Assembly (NCBI GenBank): GCA_033239525.1
Contig: BSYO01000005.1
Location: 24,534,519 to 24,598,518 of the forward strand
Direction: 5' to 3'
Source of the DNA: Nepenthes gracilis
Taxonomy: Eukaryota > Streptophyta > Magnoliopsida > Caryophyllales > Nepenthaceae
DNA length: 64,000 nt
Shown: positions 1-12,435 of the stretch, piece by piece
How positions within the stretch are numbered: position 1 is the first letter of the stretch
Layout of the letters: the number at the start of each line of letters is the position of its first letter
Program-made: the position numbers and the translations under genes
Notes under the pieces: model-generated
The model's database searches: none
The model's input: the letters and a program-made list of their open reading frames with translations, nothing else
Told to the model about the DNA's origin: nothing

Positions 1-99
1 GATGATAATACTTGCTGAACTCTCGACTCATGTTTTCATATTTTATCTATTCAAACTAGTGGTATGGATACGCTTGCAGAAGTTCAGATGTAATTTGAC

Positions 100-640
100 A
101 CGGTATATTTCTCGATAAGTGGAGATATTTATATTGGGTATATTTCTGATCTTGAGGGTATTTAAATGAAAATCAATTGTAAGGGATATATTGAAATTAT
201 TTCTTTATGTTGATGAGTAATATATTCGGATGTCCTAATATTTAATTAAAACTTATTTTATTGTTATATCGAAAGATTACGGGATTAGTAAAATATAGTA
301 TGGAGCAAGTTTGGGTTTTATGGCTAATGGAATATATTATCTTAGATTTTATTTTGTATATGGATGGCCTTGTTGACAATTTATTGAGACAACACCAGTA
401 TCATCAATATTTTAAAAAATCTCATTTAATATTCACGAACCAAACATATGGATATTCGACACCACTTTATTTGTGAACTTGTTGAAACTCAAATCATTGC
501 TCTTGGATATACTCTAACCGAATTCCAATTAGCCAATATTCTTACCAAGCCATTAGATAATCTTAGATTTGAATCTTTAGAAAGTTTGGAATTTGCTTTC
601 CCATTAGGCGAAGTTTTCGTAATATCCGGTTTTTATTTGG
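100..640 (+). mobile_element. Ty1-copia remnant, copy 1 (RNase H end)
   Basis: About 430-620 translates to a decayed C-terminus of a Ty1-copia polyprotein. It has the RNase H tail pattern DIRHHFICELVETQ, then TEFQLANILTKPLDNLRFE. Known copia tails read HHFIRELVE...QLADILTK. The frame opens at 448 and continues past the domain, with no LTR recognisable beside it. Sequence upstream (about 100-390) is shared with 1327-1760, so this is one half of a diverged local duplication. It is non-functional. Confidence 0.7.
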
Positions 641-1326
641 ACGATTCAATATCAATTGTAATTTTGTATTTTGTAGTATGATTTGAGATTTGAATTGTGG
701 TTTGGATCCCATAAAATATGGCACCATAGGAATATCTCACCGAATATTAATTTGTTTTGGAAGAAAACCAAAATGAAATATATTTTATATTTATATAATT
801 TATTATTATATATTTTCTTTAATTTTAGTATATAAGATAATGATTGATTTAAAAAAAAGAGATTGGAATGATGGTATTTGTGTGAGGAAGCGGCCAGGAA
901 GAATGTGGTGATGAGGACGACATGGTGGCCGTCGTTGTCGGCATGATTATGAGATATGACCTCGGATCTTATGATATGATATTGTCTATGATATTTGGCC
1001 AGGTTGGGAGGAGCTTTATTTGTTATGATTATGTCTTGGAGAGCGGTGGAACAATGGCATGGATGTTGATTTAGTCGAGACATCTCGATTTTTCACACAA
1101 AAGAGAAAAGACGTTTCCGCGAGGGCACGGGGCGAGATATTGTGTTTTGTTTTATCCTTTCTTGTTACGTAATATCCATTCCTCTGAAACCTGTCTTTTA
1201 TTTTTATATGATATATTTTGAATCTTGTTTGAAATTTTTACTAACATCGACTTTTTGTTTTAATTTATTTTATCCCTTGTAATTAGTGGATATGGATTGT
1301 CGGACTTGGTTTTATGATTTTGGATT

Positions 1327-2115
1327 TAATTTTTTACGATATATTTCTTGATGAGTGGAGATGTTTATATTGAGTATGTTTCTGATCTTGAGAGTGTATT
1401 ATGATTATTGTTTATAGTCGGATGAGGACCCTAATCTTTGTATGGGATATATTGAAATTATTTCTTTATGTTGATGAGTTTGATTTGTTATATATTCGGA
1501 TCCTAATATATCCGAAAAGTTTAAGCGATATTTGGATAGCGCAAAACATAGTGAGCAACTTTTTATTACACGATCATGGATTTTGGCCTATTCTATTATG
1601 TGATTCCTCAAACTGTCTTTAAATAATGAGAACCCAAATTTTATTTATATTTTTGTTAGATTGGACTTTGATTTGGATATGGATTTTTGGATTTGGATTT
1701 GGGTTGGGTTTTTGCCTATAGTGGCTAATGGAATATATTATTTTAGATTTTATTTTTAACATTGGAATATTGTCTTTATGTTCTACGAATTAAATCATCG
1801 CATATCGGATGACAATGATAATTTATTGACTTGGACTCGGACACGGATCGACATCGGTTTTGGAATCGTTTGAATCATCATATTTTAAAAATTTATATTT
1901 AATATTCCGTCTCGACCAAACATATGGATATTTGGACATTTATTTGGACTTTATTTGATTTGAAAGTCGAACTTGGTTTTGAATTTTGGATATTGGATTT
2001 TTGGATATACTCTATCGGCGATTTCCATTTATTGATGATATTCTTACAATTGCCATTAGATAATCTTAGATTTGAATCTCTTAGAAAAGCCATTTTTCTT
2101 TGCACTTCCCAGTAA
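1327..2115 (+). mobile_element. Ty1-copia remnant, copy 2 (duplicate of 100-640)
   Basis: Segments around 1327-1400, 1438-1510, 1700-1760 and 1915-2105 match, in the same order, segments at about 110-170, 174-240, 310-360 and 430-600. The offset grows from about 1.23 to 1.51 kb, so insertions accumulated in this copy. The tail NLRFESLRKAIFLC at about 2057-2100 continues the RNase H end further than copy 1 does. The HHFI part is badly decayed. Both copies are pseudogene fragments. Confidence 0.6.
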
Positions 2116-2529
2116 AAGGTTAGATCTGCGTCTGAGAGTAAAGACGTGAAGTCCATATTCGTCCGATTTGTTTTTAAAAAAATGGTTTATATTGATATTT
2201 GATGTATTTGGATTATGAAATTGTAGGATATGAGAACCTGTTATATTTTGGGAATAGTTGAATATTATGTTATGTTTGTTTATGATTTTGGGTAGGATTA
2301 TTACCTCCTTACGTTATCAGAGAGGTCACATTTATATTTCACCGAAGAGGTCTTTGAGGATTTTAATTTAGAAATAATATTTTGGTTTACATTTTAGGAT
2401 TTAGTATTATCTCTTTAAAATTATTTGGGATTTTAGATTTTAGGCATTTAAATTGACACCTTGGTTAGAAGTAACATTTCCCATTTTAAAAAAAAAAGTG
2501 CACTGTTTATAGCACCCGACTAGCACCTA

Positions 2530-3222
2530 TTTGGAGCTCAAGCGCCGAATCCAAATTCGACAAATGCTTCACCAAATACTGCACGAGTTTAGAAATAAAG
2601 CTGGTTTACACTTCCGTCGCCTATCCACAAGTGAACGGGCAAGTAGAAGTAAAGAACCAAACGTTGTTACACAGGCTGAAGACAAAGCTAGAAGGCATCG
2701 GGAGCTCTTGGGCCGACGAGCATCCTACCGTACTATGGTAGTACAGATTGACACCGAGGGAACCTACTCGAGAGACACCCTTCGGTATATACTACGAGAC
2801 TGAAACGGTCATCCCGATGGAGATTGGACTGCCCAAACTTAGAGTCGTGAGTTTCAACCCACTCAACAACTCCCGACAGCTCAGAGAGCATCTTGACTTG
2901 TTCGAAGAAGCTCGAGACGCAATTAGACTACACATGGTGGTTTATCGGTAACAAATCACTCGGTACTATAACAAAAAGGTAAAAGCACGCCAATTTAATG
3001 TGGGAGACTTAATTCTACAAAGCATAGAGTCAACAGCTAAGAACGTCAACAGGAATAAACTATCCCCAAATTGAAAGAGGTCATTCCTCATTTCAATGAT
3101 TCTCAGAGTGGTGCGTACAAACTATGTATCCAAAATGGCAAACTGCGTCTCGAGAACTTATAACGTCATCCACCTCAAAAAATATTATCAATAATTCCTC
3201 ACCAAATACAGGTAAGTCCAGA
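2530..3222 (+). pseudogene. Gypsy integrase C-terminus, frameshifted
   Basis: Read across at least two frames, the segment gives YTSVAYPQVNGQVEV, then PREPTRETPFGIYYETE and VIPMEIGLPKLRV. This is the standard end of a plant Ty3/Gypsy integrase core, which usually reads TTPREPTRETPF and GTEAVIPVEIGLPSLRV. A degenerate C-terminal stretch follows (GDLILQSIE to VIHLKKYYQ near 3188). Frameshifts near 2620-2730 and stops after 2950 make it non-functional. The homologous piece in element 2 lies at 26152-26700. Confidence 0.8.
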
Positions 3223-4106
3223 ATACATCACATGGAGTGCTTATACTATGTACCATTTTTTAATTAATAAAATGATTGTTCATCTAATTTATTGTTCATT
3301 TAAATGCTTGTATGCTATCGCATAAAATCAAATGACCTAGACTACTCCTAAATCCGGTGAACACCTTCACCTGCCGAACGACCGACTACGACCTTGTCAA
3401 AAACCAAGGTCCAGGTAATCGAGTGGCTCAAATGAGGTCAAACCCTAAACTTTGGTCTAAGCAACTGAGCAACCTATACAAGGTCAAATATGACAACTCA
3501 AGGGGCTTCTAGACGAAAGTCGGACCTCCACAACAAGGCGGCCACAAAAACCTTAGAAGCCTTTATTAGTATGCGTGCGACGACATCTACCTGAAGAAGA
3601 TAGCACCATCAGTCGGCAACGGTCGACGAACTAAAACCAAATGCACAAAAGCCACAACGTCCGCTAATAAGACCGAGCACTTACATTCCATGCGAATGAC
3701 GGCCTAAATTTCACCAAGCCCAGCAACTACGGCAACTAAACCCAGTCAGCCCCAGTGAGGCTCACCAACAAATGTGCTACAATGTCCTCCCATAGAAAAG
3801 AGCACCCCTCAAGAAAGTCAGCGCGCCACAACTTCCTCCCACATAAACGAGCGCAACCGAACAAGCACGTCCTATTAAGCCCAGCAACGATAGCAATAAT
3901 GCTTAGTCAGCAAAATGGCTTTCCTAATGCTACAACTTCCTCTCGCAGGAATGAGCATAACTAGGCCGATACGTCCGAACTAAGCCTAGCGAAAACAACA
4001 ATAACGCTTAGCCGGCAAACAAAAAAATATTGAATAAAGACATTCGGCATATGCACAAAAACATTCAAGACAATAATGAAAACGATCTAGCTGATTAATT
4101 AAAGAG

Positions 4107-6130
4107 TCAAAATGTACATCGAGGAGCATCCATCAGCCTCAAAGATACAAAATACTGCCTATACCTACAATTCGAACAGACGATTATCCTAAGGCAAGGA
4201 GCCCCCTGGTGAGCGTGGTGAGGGCTCCCCTCCTCTATCCAATAAGTCATCCAAGTCAGATCAGTGTCGAGCACTAGCGTTCCTCGAATTAAAGAAGCCA
4301 ACGGGAAAGTTTGAAGCCACCAAGGATGCAATCCATCTGTAGAGGCGAATGCCATCCCAAAACCTGTCATTTAGCATGCAGCCAACTTCCTTCGAGTTGA
4401 ACCAGATCTTCAGCTCTCCTTCAAGTCGAACACACTCATTCCAAAGATCAGCGAGCTGCTGCTCAGCCCCCTAAAGCGCATCCTCGAGCGAGGTGATCTA
4501 ATCTAGAGTCCAAGATTTCTCTTCTGTGAGCTCTTGAAATCTCACATTAGACTTGAACAGCTTGCGGTCGAGACTAGCAGCCTACTCTTGGCTCTGTAGA
4601 GTCTCAGCAGCGGCAGTATTCACTCGACCCTCCATCTCTTTGAGCACGGCAAGATTGACACGCACCTAGGACAACAGAGAGATTTCAGCATGCTGCTAGA
4701 GCAACGACGCCTTCATCAAACGTAACACCTCCTATAACTACAAACAAAAAGCAAGTGGTTAGACAAGAACGACAACAAATATGAAAATGAGAGGTTACGC
4801 ACTACGCGCTCATACCTCGATGTAAGGCAACTCCTCCGAGGACGAAGGGCCCGGGGGAGCCCCGAGTGAAGAAACAAATGGAGCATTCTAACCCAGCAGA
4901 GACACTTCCTAATGACAGAGGGGCACCCCAAAACATAGAAGTGAAGGGGAAGAAACCAAAACCACCGGGACATTGGACACCGGAGCCTCCAGTCGGGGCG
5001 CCTTATCAGCTGTCACCACCTCCACATTATTCTCTACAGCAGCTTGACCACTCATCACTGCTGCTAAGACCCTCCTCAACAAAAACCGCAAGAGGGTTGG
5101 GTGCAGGCTCTTTAGGTGACGAAGCAATAACAACAAAGACCCTGTACTGGGTCAAGGTAGGAGCACTGATTGGCTCACCTAGCCCGATAGTCTTGGGGTC
5201 ACTCTCAAAGCAAAATGAATAGGAGGCTCACCATCCTCAGTAGACCCGGCCACCTCCTCAAAAACTTGGCGGATCGGAGAAGCGACAAAGCGTGGCCTCT
5301 AAACGACTCCCCCGGCATCACACCCCACCTCCGTGATGACCCGGCCGAAGTCAAAGGAGGAGGAACAAGACAGAGCCACCCAGCTAACCGTCCTCTCAGA
5401 AGAGTCCCGGGTGTACAACGTCCCCGATTTCCTCTTGGGCTTGTGAAGCAGCAGGGCAGTGACGTCAACCCCTTCCGTTCAGAACTCTCAGCTCATACGA
5501 GTGCTCTTGCAGACAACCAATAGTCCTTTCAGTGAAAGAAGTCTGAATGCTTCTCCATAAGCTCCGTCAGCAGTATCGTCACAGATTCCTCCCAATCCAA
5601 GATATCTCCATCATATGTGGTCTCCATTCTGCCCCATTTGTTGGAAGGGGCCTAGTGGGAAGGGACCGATAGATAAAAAAACCGATCCCTCCAACCTTTT
5701 ACCAAATCTGGATTCCCCTCGGTTATTCGATACTTCCTGTGGGAGGTGAATTGAAATCCAATCTGTCTCATAATGAATCAGAAGATCACCTTCACGGTCA
5801 AAGTGTCTAGGGAATACTCATGGTGGCGGAAGAAGACACACAAGGAAACCAAGTATTGGACGGCATTGGGGTGGAAGCACACTACTAGAATTTTAAAGAC
5901 ATCAGAATCTCATACAGCTCCTATGCAAAGGGGATCCGAAGGCATCCCTTCATATGGACCACGTAAATGATGATGAACCCATGCTGCGGGAAGCAAACCC
6001 TGTCGTCATCGGCGGACAACACATACAAAATCGTGCCCGGGATATTGCATCGAACATACAAAGACTTGACATCAAGGGAAGTAAGAACAGATGAGATCTT
6101 GTCGATGCCCAAGGAAGCCATGAAAAGCAA
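4107..6130 (-). pseudogene. Antisense ORF (aORF) of Tat element 1
   Basis: The likely start is the ATG at 6128-6130 (MASLGIDKISSVLTSLDV). The reading continues through GTILYVLSADDDRVCFPQ, GFIIIYVVHMKGCLRIPF and, after a frame change, LPPQCRPILGFLVCLL. This resembles the N-terminal part of the plant 'putative transposon/gag-related' proteins encoded antisense in Tat elements. The distal part (4380-4720) reads as a heptad-rich coiled-coil-like segment (LADLWNECVRLEGELK). Several frameshifts and stops break it. GFIIIYVVHMKG aligns with GFITVYKMHLKG in the aORF of element 2, so the two are homologous. The biochemical function of these proteins is not known to me. Confidence 0.6.
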
Positions 6131-6198
6131 GAAATGCGAACTAGGGCTGAGCGATTCGAATCAAGAAGAGAACTGCGAGAAGCGGCAAGGGCTCAGAG

Positions 6199-6208
6199 TT
6201 TAAATAGC
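6199..6208 (-). promoter_or_regulatory. TATA-like box upstream of aORF 1
   Basis: On the minus strand GCTATTTAAA lies about 70 nt upstream of the aORF start codon at 6130. That is a reasonable distance for a plant TATA box with a short leader. A second candidate on the same strand is GGCTATAAATGG at 7335-7346, about 1.2 kb further upstream. Position and composition are seen; use in transcription is inferred. Confidence 0.4.
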
Positions 6209-7549
6209 TGATGCCCTAACCTAGAAACGGCGTCATTTGAGGATATCGAAGAGGTGGTTTTCCATAATGACCGCAACACGTGCCCACACCAGAGTGCCAC
6301 AGCGCGTCAATTCATTAGGCTAGTTATGATGATAGACATGACACCTCCTTGTGCAACCCACTGCCAGCTAATGCCCATAATGATCGGCAAGTCAGCAACA
6401 TAGCACAGGTAACGATACCTAGACACACCATTTACCAAGACAACAAACTGGCAGCAAGCAAACCTGACGAGCTAGAGACAAGCTCAGCTAATTTACGTCC
6501 TAGTTGTGCATACAGGACACATTATTGTCAGTCGGATTGTTAGAAGACCGAGTTGTCAGTGACCTAAATTGTCAAACTGTCAGAAATCACGTAACAAAAG
6601 CGATATTCAAGCGCTTCAACTATTCATATCATACAAGAATTTTATAGCTAAACAATAAAGATAACAAATAATGTTTAGGAAGTTCCATTAATTAATTCCT
6701 TTTTATAACATACAACGAGCTTACAACAGCGGACATGCAATTCAGAAGAAAATAAAAAATACATGGAGCAACGACCCGACTCGAGTTGTCCAACCAACTT
6801 CAAAATGGACGATTGTAAGAGTAAAGCTCATCTGCTAACATCGCAGTGTCACCCGCAGAGATGCAATATCAGCGGATGTAGCAAAAGAGCCCTCCCTTGC
6901 AAGAATGAGGTGCAAGTGCACTTGGAAGCTCTCACCCCCGAAGTGAAAAGTCCCAACACTTAGAACATCCCACTTTGGGCGCCGAGAGCAAAAAAGAAAT
7001 ACTCAGTCTTCCTGGAACCGGAAGCAGCGCTACAGAAAGAACTGCCTAGTGCCAAGTAGGAGGACAGAGAGCAACCGCCCGAAACTCGGAATTTTGCTAC
7101 AAAATAGTGTTCAAGTTTTGGGACAGGCATAAAAAAAGAAAATCAAGGCAGCTTTCCACATAAAAGAGGGTAACTAAGATAAGCTTCTAGTGCATCATCG
7201 GATCTCACATTCGAATATGGAGAAGAGCTTCCTCCGATCCCGACTCGTGGCACCATAGACTCCACGGTCGGCTCAAACTCTCACACCGTTTGGCCGGTGA
7301 AGACGATTCATGATGCAAGGCATAGAGAGTTCCTCCATTTATAGCCAAGAGGAGGATCGACAAGACATCAATACAAGGGGATTACCCACGTCAGCGCAAT
7401 ATGTAGAAGATCGAATCAAATCCTAACCAACTAAACAACAAATCAATAGATCACTTAGGAAAAGAACGAGCGTGCAGGCCTACAACTGGCGTCCCATCAA
7501 TGAATATGTCGGGAGTTAAAATTCCAAACCTCCCGGCATGGAAAGCTAG

Positions 7550-8476
7550 TGATGGATATAGCGACTCATGTACTGGCCCATAAACTCAGCTCGCGAAAGA
7601 AGAAAGGCCCAAAAGACAGAGGCCCAGCAGGATGCCTCCTTAGCCCAAAATCTAAAAGGCAGTGCGGTTAGCCCAAGTGGGTTGACTTGGAACTACCTAA
7701 CAAAAAATGGCAATTAGGGCTATGTGATGTGCCATCCCAACGATCATCCCTCCAACCAAGCAATCAACAGCCTTCACAGCTCGGTGCATATGAGCAGGCA
7801 GCACTTGCCATAATGAGCCCTATGATTGTGCCCCCATGATTGCATATCACTCTGGCATGGCAATTATGGCTCAACAAATATTCTCAGACGGCAACGGTTA
7901 CCATAACTGCTTCCCGTGATCACTAACACAGCTCAGCAGATCCACACAAACAACTATTACTAGTCGTGAGGCCTAAGGAAGGCTAAATCGGTGCTTGCTC
8001 TATAAATACCTCTTCTCTATCACAAGGAAGGGGATTCCCAATCAAGCAATCAAGCAATTAGTCCTCAAATACATAGCATATTCTTGACTCTCGAGCGTTC
8101 GTATACACTGAGAGCCCGCAAAGCCACTCTCCCTACAAGTGCATCCATCCTAAAGCCGCCTTTCCTAAAACGCGCAGCCTTCCTAAAGCTGCTCCCAACC
8201 GAGAGCATCTCTCGGAGCCCAGACCTCTGAAACACACATAATCCCCTCTCTCACGCTTGCATCCATGCATTTTCACATTCATCCATCTTTCTCTCTATCG
8301 AAAAAAGATTTCTAAATTGAGCATCAAATTATATAACAGGGATCAAGTTCCACCATCCTCTAACCTCTCGTTTGTTCGTTGTGGTGTGAAAGATCTAGGT
8401 TCTCAGGGATGAAGATCAAACCCGTTTTAATTCAACCTATCAGGCGAGATCAAGCGGCTCCCTAATTCGTACAACA
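7550..8476 (+). repeat. 3' LTR of Tat element 1
   Basis: It begins TGATGGATAT, the same opening as the 3' LTR of element 2 (TGATGGATATGG at 29519), and follows a polypurine-like stretch. A TATA box (TCTATAAATACC) sits near 8000, followed by a CT/CA-rich leader, as expected for the U3/R junction. A Tat-like U5 motif (TTGAGCATC) lies near 8316. The end is placed at ACAACA (8471-8476) without a confirmed target-site duplication, so the right border is uncertain. Confidence 0.6.
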
Positions 8477-8479
8477 ATG

Positions 8480-8800
8480 CGGATCCAAAAACATATCAAT
8501 GGAGATTGAATATTTTTGAACTTGCTACCAGCTCAATAAAGAAAGAATTAAACTCAAACTCTCTTACCTCTCTCTCACTTGATCATTTATTACAACTCCA
8601 AGAGAGAAGTGAGAAAAATACTCCCCAGAGACAGAACCACAACAAGGGCAGACTATAAAGCCCATTAACTATAAATACCGAGTATCCCTCTTTAATCAAG
8701 TTGCAAGGGAACCATCTATCAAAGGCCACAGGTTTCCCGTTGAGCTCATCAGAGCACTTGACCATCTCACACCCACCTGCCTAAAATAAGAGTTTTGTGA
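8480..8800 (-). repeat. Possible LTR fragment, minus strand
   Basis: Read on the minus strand this stretch has a TATA-like GGTATTTATAG near 8675, then a leader-like GTAATAAATGATC and CT/GA-rich sequence. It resembles the promoter half of an LTR. No ends, target-site duplication or coding sequence could be fixed. It lies between the element-1 LTR and the broken SKS gene. From 8800 to 9280 I see only non-coding sequence that may belong to the SKS intron. Confidence 0.25.
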
Positions 8801-9280
8801 AAAAGTTCAAAGACCTAGTAATCTCTTTACCCACATTACTTGTCAAAGGTCTATGTTGACTTACAACGGAGGGGTTTACCCTAGAGAAAATCTATTGCTC
8901 TCTTGACATTGTTGTTTTCAATGCACAAAGAATAAGATTGTTGCATCCAGGCTCAAATCTTGCTTTGGCCAATCACCATGCTAAATAAGACATCAATCTA
9001 AGTACACATCATAACTTTAGACAGTGCACCACCATTTAAAAACTTTTGAGATAATCTAGCATTGTCTAAAATCACTAGCTCAAGTACTAGAGCTAAAAAC
9101 ACAGCAGCCTTAGGTAATGCCACATCATGTCAAAACCTGTTCTACAAATTTTAGAATTGTCAACAAATTGTGTATAGGCTTCTCTAAGTAGTAAAATGTC
9201 GATAGTGGGCATATGGAACCACAATAAACAAGCATATAATCATGCCAACAGAAAGAAATAATAGTACGAATGCCATGTAC

Positions 9281-12200
9281 CTCATGGATCTGGCCTGGTA
9301 GAGGGACCAATCAACCTGAATAGTGGGACCCCCAGGGGGAGGGTCAGAAACCTTTTTCCATGAATTGTTGTAGTGAAGAATGGCAGTGGTTGTAAGCACC
9401 TGAGAGGTAAATCGGGATGAGATGACAATGTAATAGTCCTGAGGCGGCTGATCGGCTGCAACTAACACTGATAGCGACTGGCCCAGATGGATGTCAAGGG
9501 ATGAGTAGCTTGTCTGCAATGTGTGTGAGCCCTCGACCTCCACCAGCATCAATTTGTGCCCTTGGATTCTAAAGTTAATGGAAGTAGTCATCCCTATATT
9601 TGATATCCTGAATCGGTATGTTTTACCTATATAGGATGGTCCAAGAAGAACATGTGAATAATCCATCAAACGTGGGATTCTTGGTTACAAGAAATTTAAA
9701 ATATATATATATATATATGAAAAATCCAAAGGAAAAATATATATGTCTGCAAAATTTACATGTTTCAAATTATCACCAATGCCACTAATGAAGGACAAGA
9801 AATTCTCTTGGTCCAACAAGCAAGTGGAACAATGAAGATGTCATTAAAAGTTCTATATTCTAATCATCGCATATCACACACCTTGTGGGTTGGATAAATA
9901 CAATGTCATAGAACCAGGGGCGGATCTAGGATTTTTTTCCCCTGGTGGGTCAATACATAGTAATTTTGTAAATACTATCATAAAAAATTAGCACTTATTA
10001 GTTTTAATCTTTTTAAGAGAGTAAATTTAAAACAATTATGCTATTATTTTTGGTAAAATCAATATGAAAATCAACCAATATTATAGAGATAAGTGAATCA
10101 CCATGATCAATAAATAAATCTATTGGGTCAACCAAAAAATTTCAATGAAATCAATAAAACATGTCAATTTTGTTATAAATATATATATATATATTTACGT
10201 TTATTTTTTCAGTGAGGTCAATTGGCAAGGGCTGAGTACACATTGAATAGGCTCCCCCACCATAGAAGATCTTCCCCATCAACTAAAAATCATAGGCTTT
10301 TCCCCAATTGTAATTTGATATCAAAACATTTGAGTCATTAGAATCCAATGCACATGCAAGAATATAGTAATTAACATTTTAAGATGAAAGGTACATTTGG
10401 ATACTGAGATTCAGGAAAACTTGACGAACAAGATTATAAATGAGGAAATAATTTATTTAGAAGCTATTGTCAAGTAACAACTCACTCCACAAGTTAAAGT
10501 ATAAGTGAGAATCCAAAAGAGTTATCCCACTCATTCGCCAAACTAGAAATGCAAAAAGGCACACACCAACCACTTATATCAAGGGTAATATAGAATTCAA
10601 GAAACAGTAGGAGTTTGACTCTAATTGGTCAGGAAATTATAATTATTAAAATACCACCCTGAACCAAAAGCTTACATCTTATGTAGATAGAGATGAAATA
10701 CGTGGAGGAGAGGAGGAGGAGAGGAAAATATTCACCTTACCATTTGAGAGGAGAAGAGAGGGGAAAGGAAGGGAAGGAGGGAGAGTGAGTTAATTTACAT
10801 CTTTTATTCTTTGTGTGGAACAAAGGGAGGACCGATTTAAGGAATTTAGAGAATTATAAGATCTTATCTTACAGGGGGAATTTTCGTAACACAACTAACT
10901 TGGTAAAAAAAATTCCCCCTCCATTCGATTTTCCAACAATTAAGCAGGGAACAATAACCTAGTTTTAGGTGGTGAATGTAGGTGGATAATCCACCTTTAT
11001 TCACCATCTAAGTAACTCTTGGAACCATGCTGAAAGTTAACCTTCCCATTCCTCCCCACCATGCATTCCCATCCAAGGTAAGGCTAAAAGGAATATTCAA
11101 ACCCTGACGTATTTGTAAACTTGGTAAATAGGCACCTTGATCAACTGTGAACGCGTGTCCATTCCATCCACGGCCATTGATGAGAAGCCCATCAGGGAAA
11201 GGGAGATTGTGGCCACTGTCCAAGATTATCTTCAGTTGCTGCGGCAACACAAACATTGAAATCGAAATTTTTAGATAAAAAGAACGTCCATGATCGAAAT
11301 TAGGGCACAAATCGAACGTAAATGTGAGCTTACACGGTGATTTCTTTTGAACCAGTCGCCAGCGAGTACGGTGAAATCACCAGCTGGAGGAGGGAAAGGG
11401 ACCGGAATCTGAGGGCGGCTTAAGATTCTGATTCCGCCAAAGCCGCCGGCAGACTTGTGAAGAGCAAGAGAGGGGAAATAGAAGAAGCTGCCAATTTGGT
11501 CTTTTGCCTGGAGAATGTAAGTGAAGTTCTTTCCCGGAAGAATTGGACAGTTTGTGCCATAAGTTCCATCTTGCCATGAATTCCTCCTGTTCTGCAATCC
11601 ATTCCTGCCCCCGTGCCCATGAAATTACTCTAAGCCCTCCCAGAACGTAAAAGTACTACGAAATGTGGTTGTCTAGGTTGTCATGAAACCGTACTTCATA
11701 ATTTGGGCAGTCTATTTTAAACGGTAAAATCTTTTTAAAAATGCAATTTATATACGTTATTTCATATAAACATGTAAAAATTATTTATATTCTAATATAT
11801 ATTAATTATTAATTAATAATATTTTTAATAATTATAGAAAACTTATAAATGATAATGCATTATGAAAAAAAAAAAACTTAATAAATGAATTGGAGTACAT
11901 ACCAGGAAAGAAGGAATGGCTCATCTAAATAATTGAAAACGCTGATAATTAAGTTGTCATTGGTCACACAGTCGATCTCCGGCCCCGGAAACTGACCATT
12001 TATTAAAATGCCCTGCAAAAAGGTGCTGTTCTTGTCAGTGGAACTAATTGCTGCTAAAATGTAAAACAACCATTGGGGCAAAATTTAAAATCATTTAATT
12101 TTGATTTAAAAGCTGTAAATCTGAATAATTGAAGCATTATCTCAATATTTAAGGTAAAATTTTTGGATATTTGATGATTCGCTGAGCATGAGCTATGTCA

Positions 12201-12435
12201 TCCTGAAAACGAAAACAACGAAAGCAAAAACAGAGGAAACAGAAACACAGAGAAAACAAACGAGGAGCAGAAGAAAATGTGCCTGTTGTTTGACACCCAA
12301 AGGGTAAATGTCGCCATAGGTGACTTTCCAGTTGTAAAATCTGTAAGGGTTGTCGCCATTGGTGCCATGGAGGAGGAAGAGGAGAAGGGGGAAGAGTAAG
12401 ATTGAGAGAGAGCAGAGTGCTCTGCTATCTCTCAT
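9281..12435 (-). CDS. SKU5-similar (SKS) multicopper-oxidase-like, 5' part
   Basis: Five exons: 12283-12435, 11903-12012, 11334-11604, 11136-11238 and 9281-9626. They join in frame to about 327 residues. SKS proteins are secreted or GPI-linked cell-wall relatives of ascorbate oxidase and laccase that lack most copper ligands and act in directional growth. A signal peptide (MRDSRALCSLSILLFPLLLF) precedes the first cupredoxin domain (VTYGDIYPLGVKQQ, GILINGQFPGPEID, NRRNSWQDGTYG). The second domain has FPDGLLINGRGWNG, KTYRFRISN and TIQVDWSLYQARSM. The family is usually about 540 residues. The exons that should encode NPQGSYHYG onward are absent from 1-9280, where retrotransposons lie. Intron 1 has a GC donor (CAG|GCACAT). 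The gene is either truncated, and so a pseudogene, or split by a very long intron that continues beyond the window. Family assignment is firm; the subgroup (SKS4/5/6-like) is a guess. Confidence 0.88.
9917..10264. mobile_element. Possible non-autonomous DNA transposon remnant in SKS intron
   Basis: The segment opens with CCAGGGGCGGATCTAGGATT and closes with AGGCTCCCCCACCATAG. The ends are partly inverted (GGGGCGGATCT against GGGGGAGCCT), and the inside is AT-rich and non-coding. The 'GGGGCGGA-CCAGGA' start is common in small dispersed plant repeats of hAT type. Target-site duplications were not found, so the class is tentative. It lies in the 1.5-kb intron between SKS exons 4 and 5. Confidence 0.35.

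Larger units (their letters stand above)
2520..8476 (+). mobile_element. 5'-truncated Tat-type Ty3/Gypsy element 1
   Basis: Order on the plus strand: the C-terminal half of integrase (about 2530-3222), a spacer, a long antisense coding remnant (4107-6130, minus), a second spacer, and an LTR beginning TGATGGATAT at 7550 directly after a purine-rich tract (GGAAAGCTAG). An ORF antisense to pol and placed between integrase and the 3' LTR is a known trait of the Tat lineage of plant Gypsy elements. No 5' LTR, gag or reverse transcriptase is present. The left edge meets copia remnants near 2500. The right edge (8476) is the best guess from a terminal ACAACA and could be off by tens of bases. Confidence 0.75.

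Noticed and set aside
652..1083. 143-codon minus-strand ORF
   Set aside because: It lies between the copia repeats, has low-complexity composition and matches nothing I recognise.
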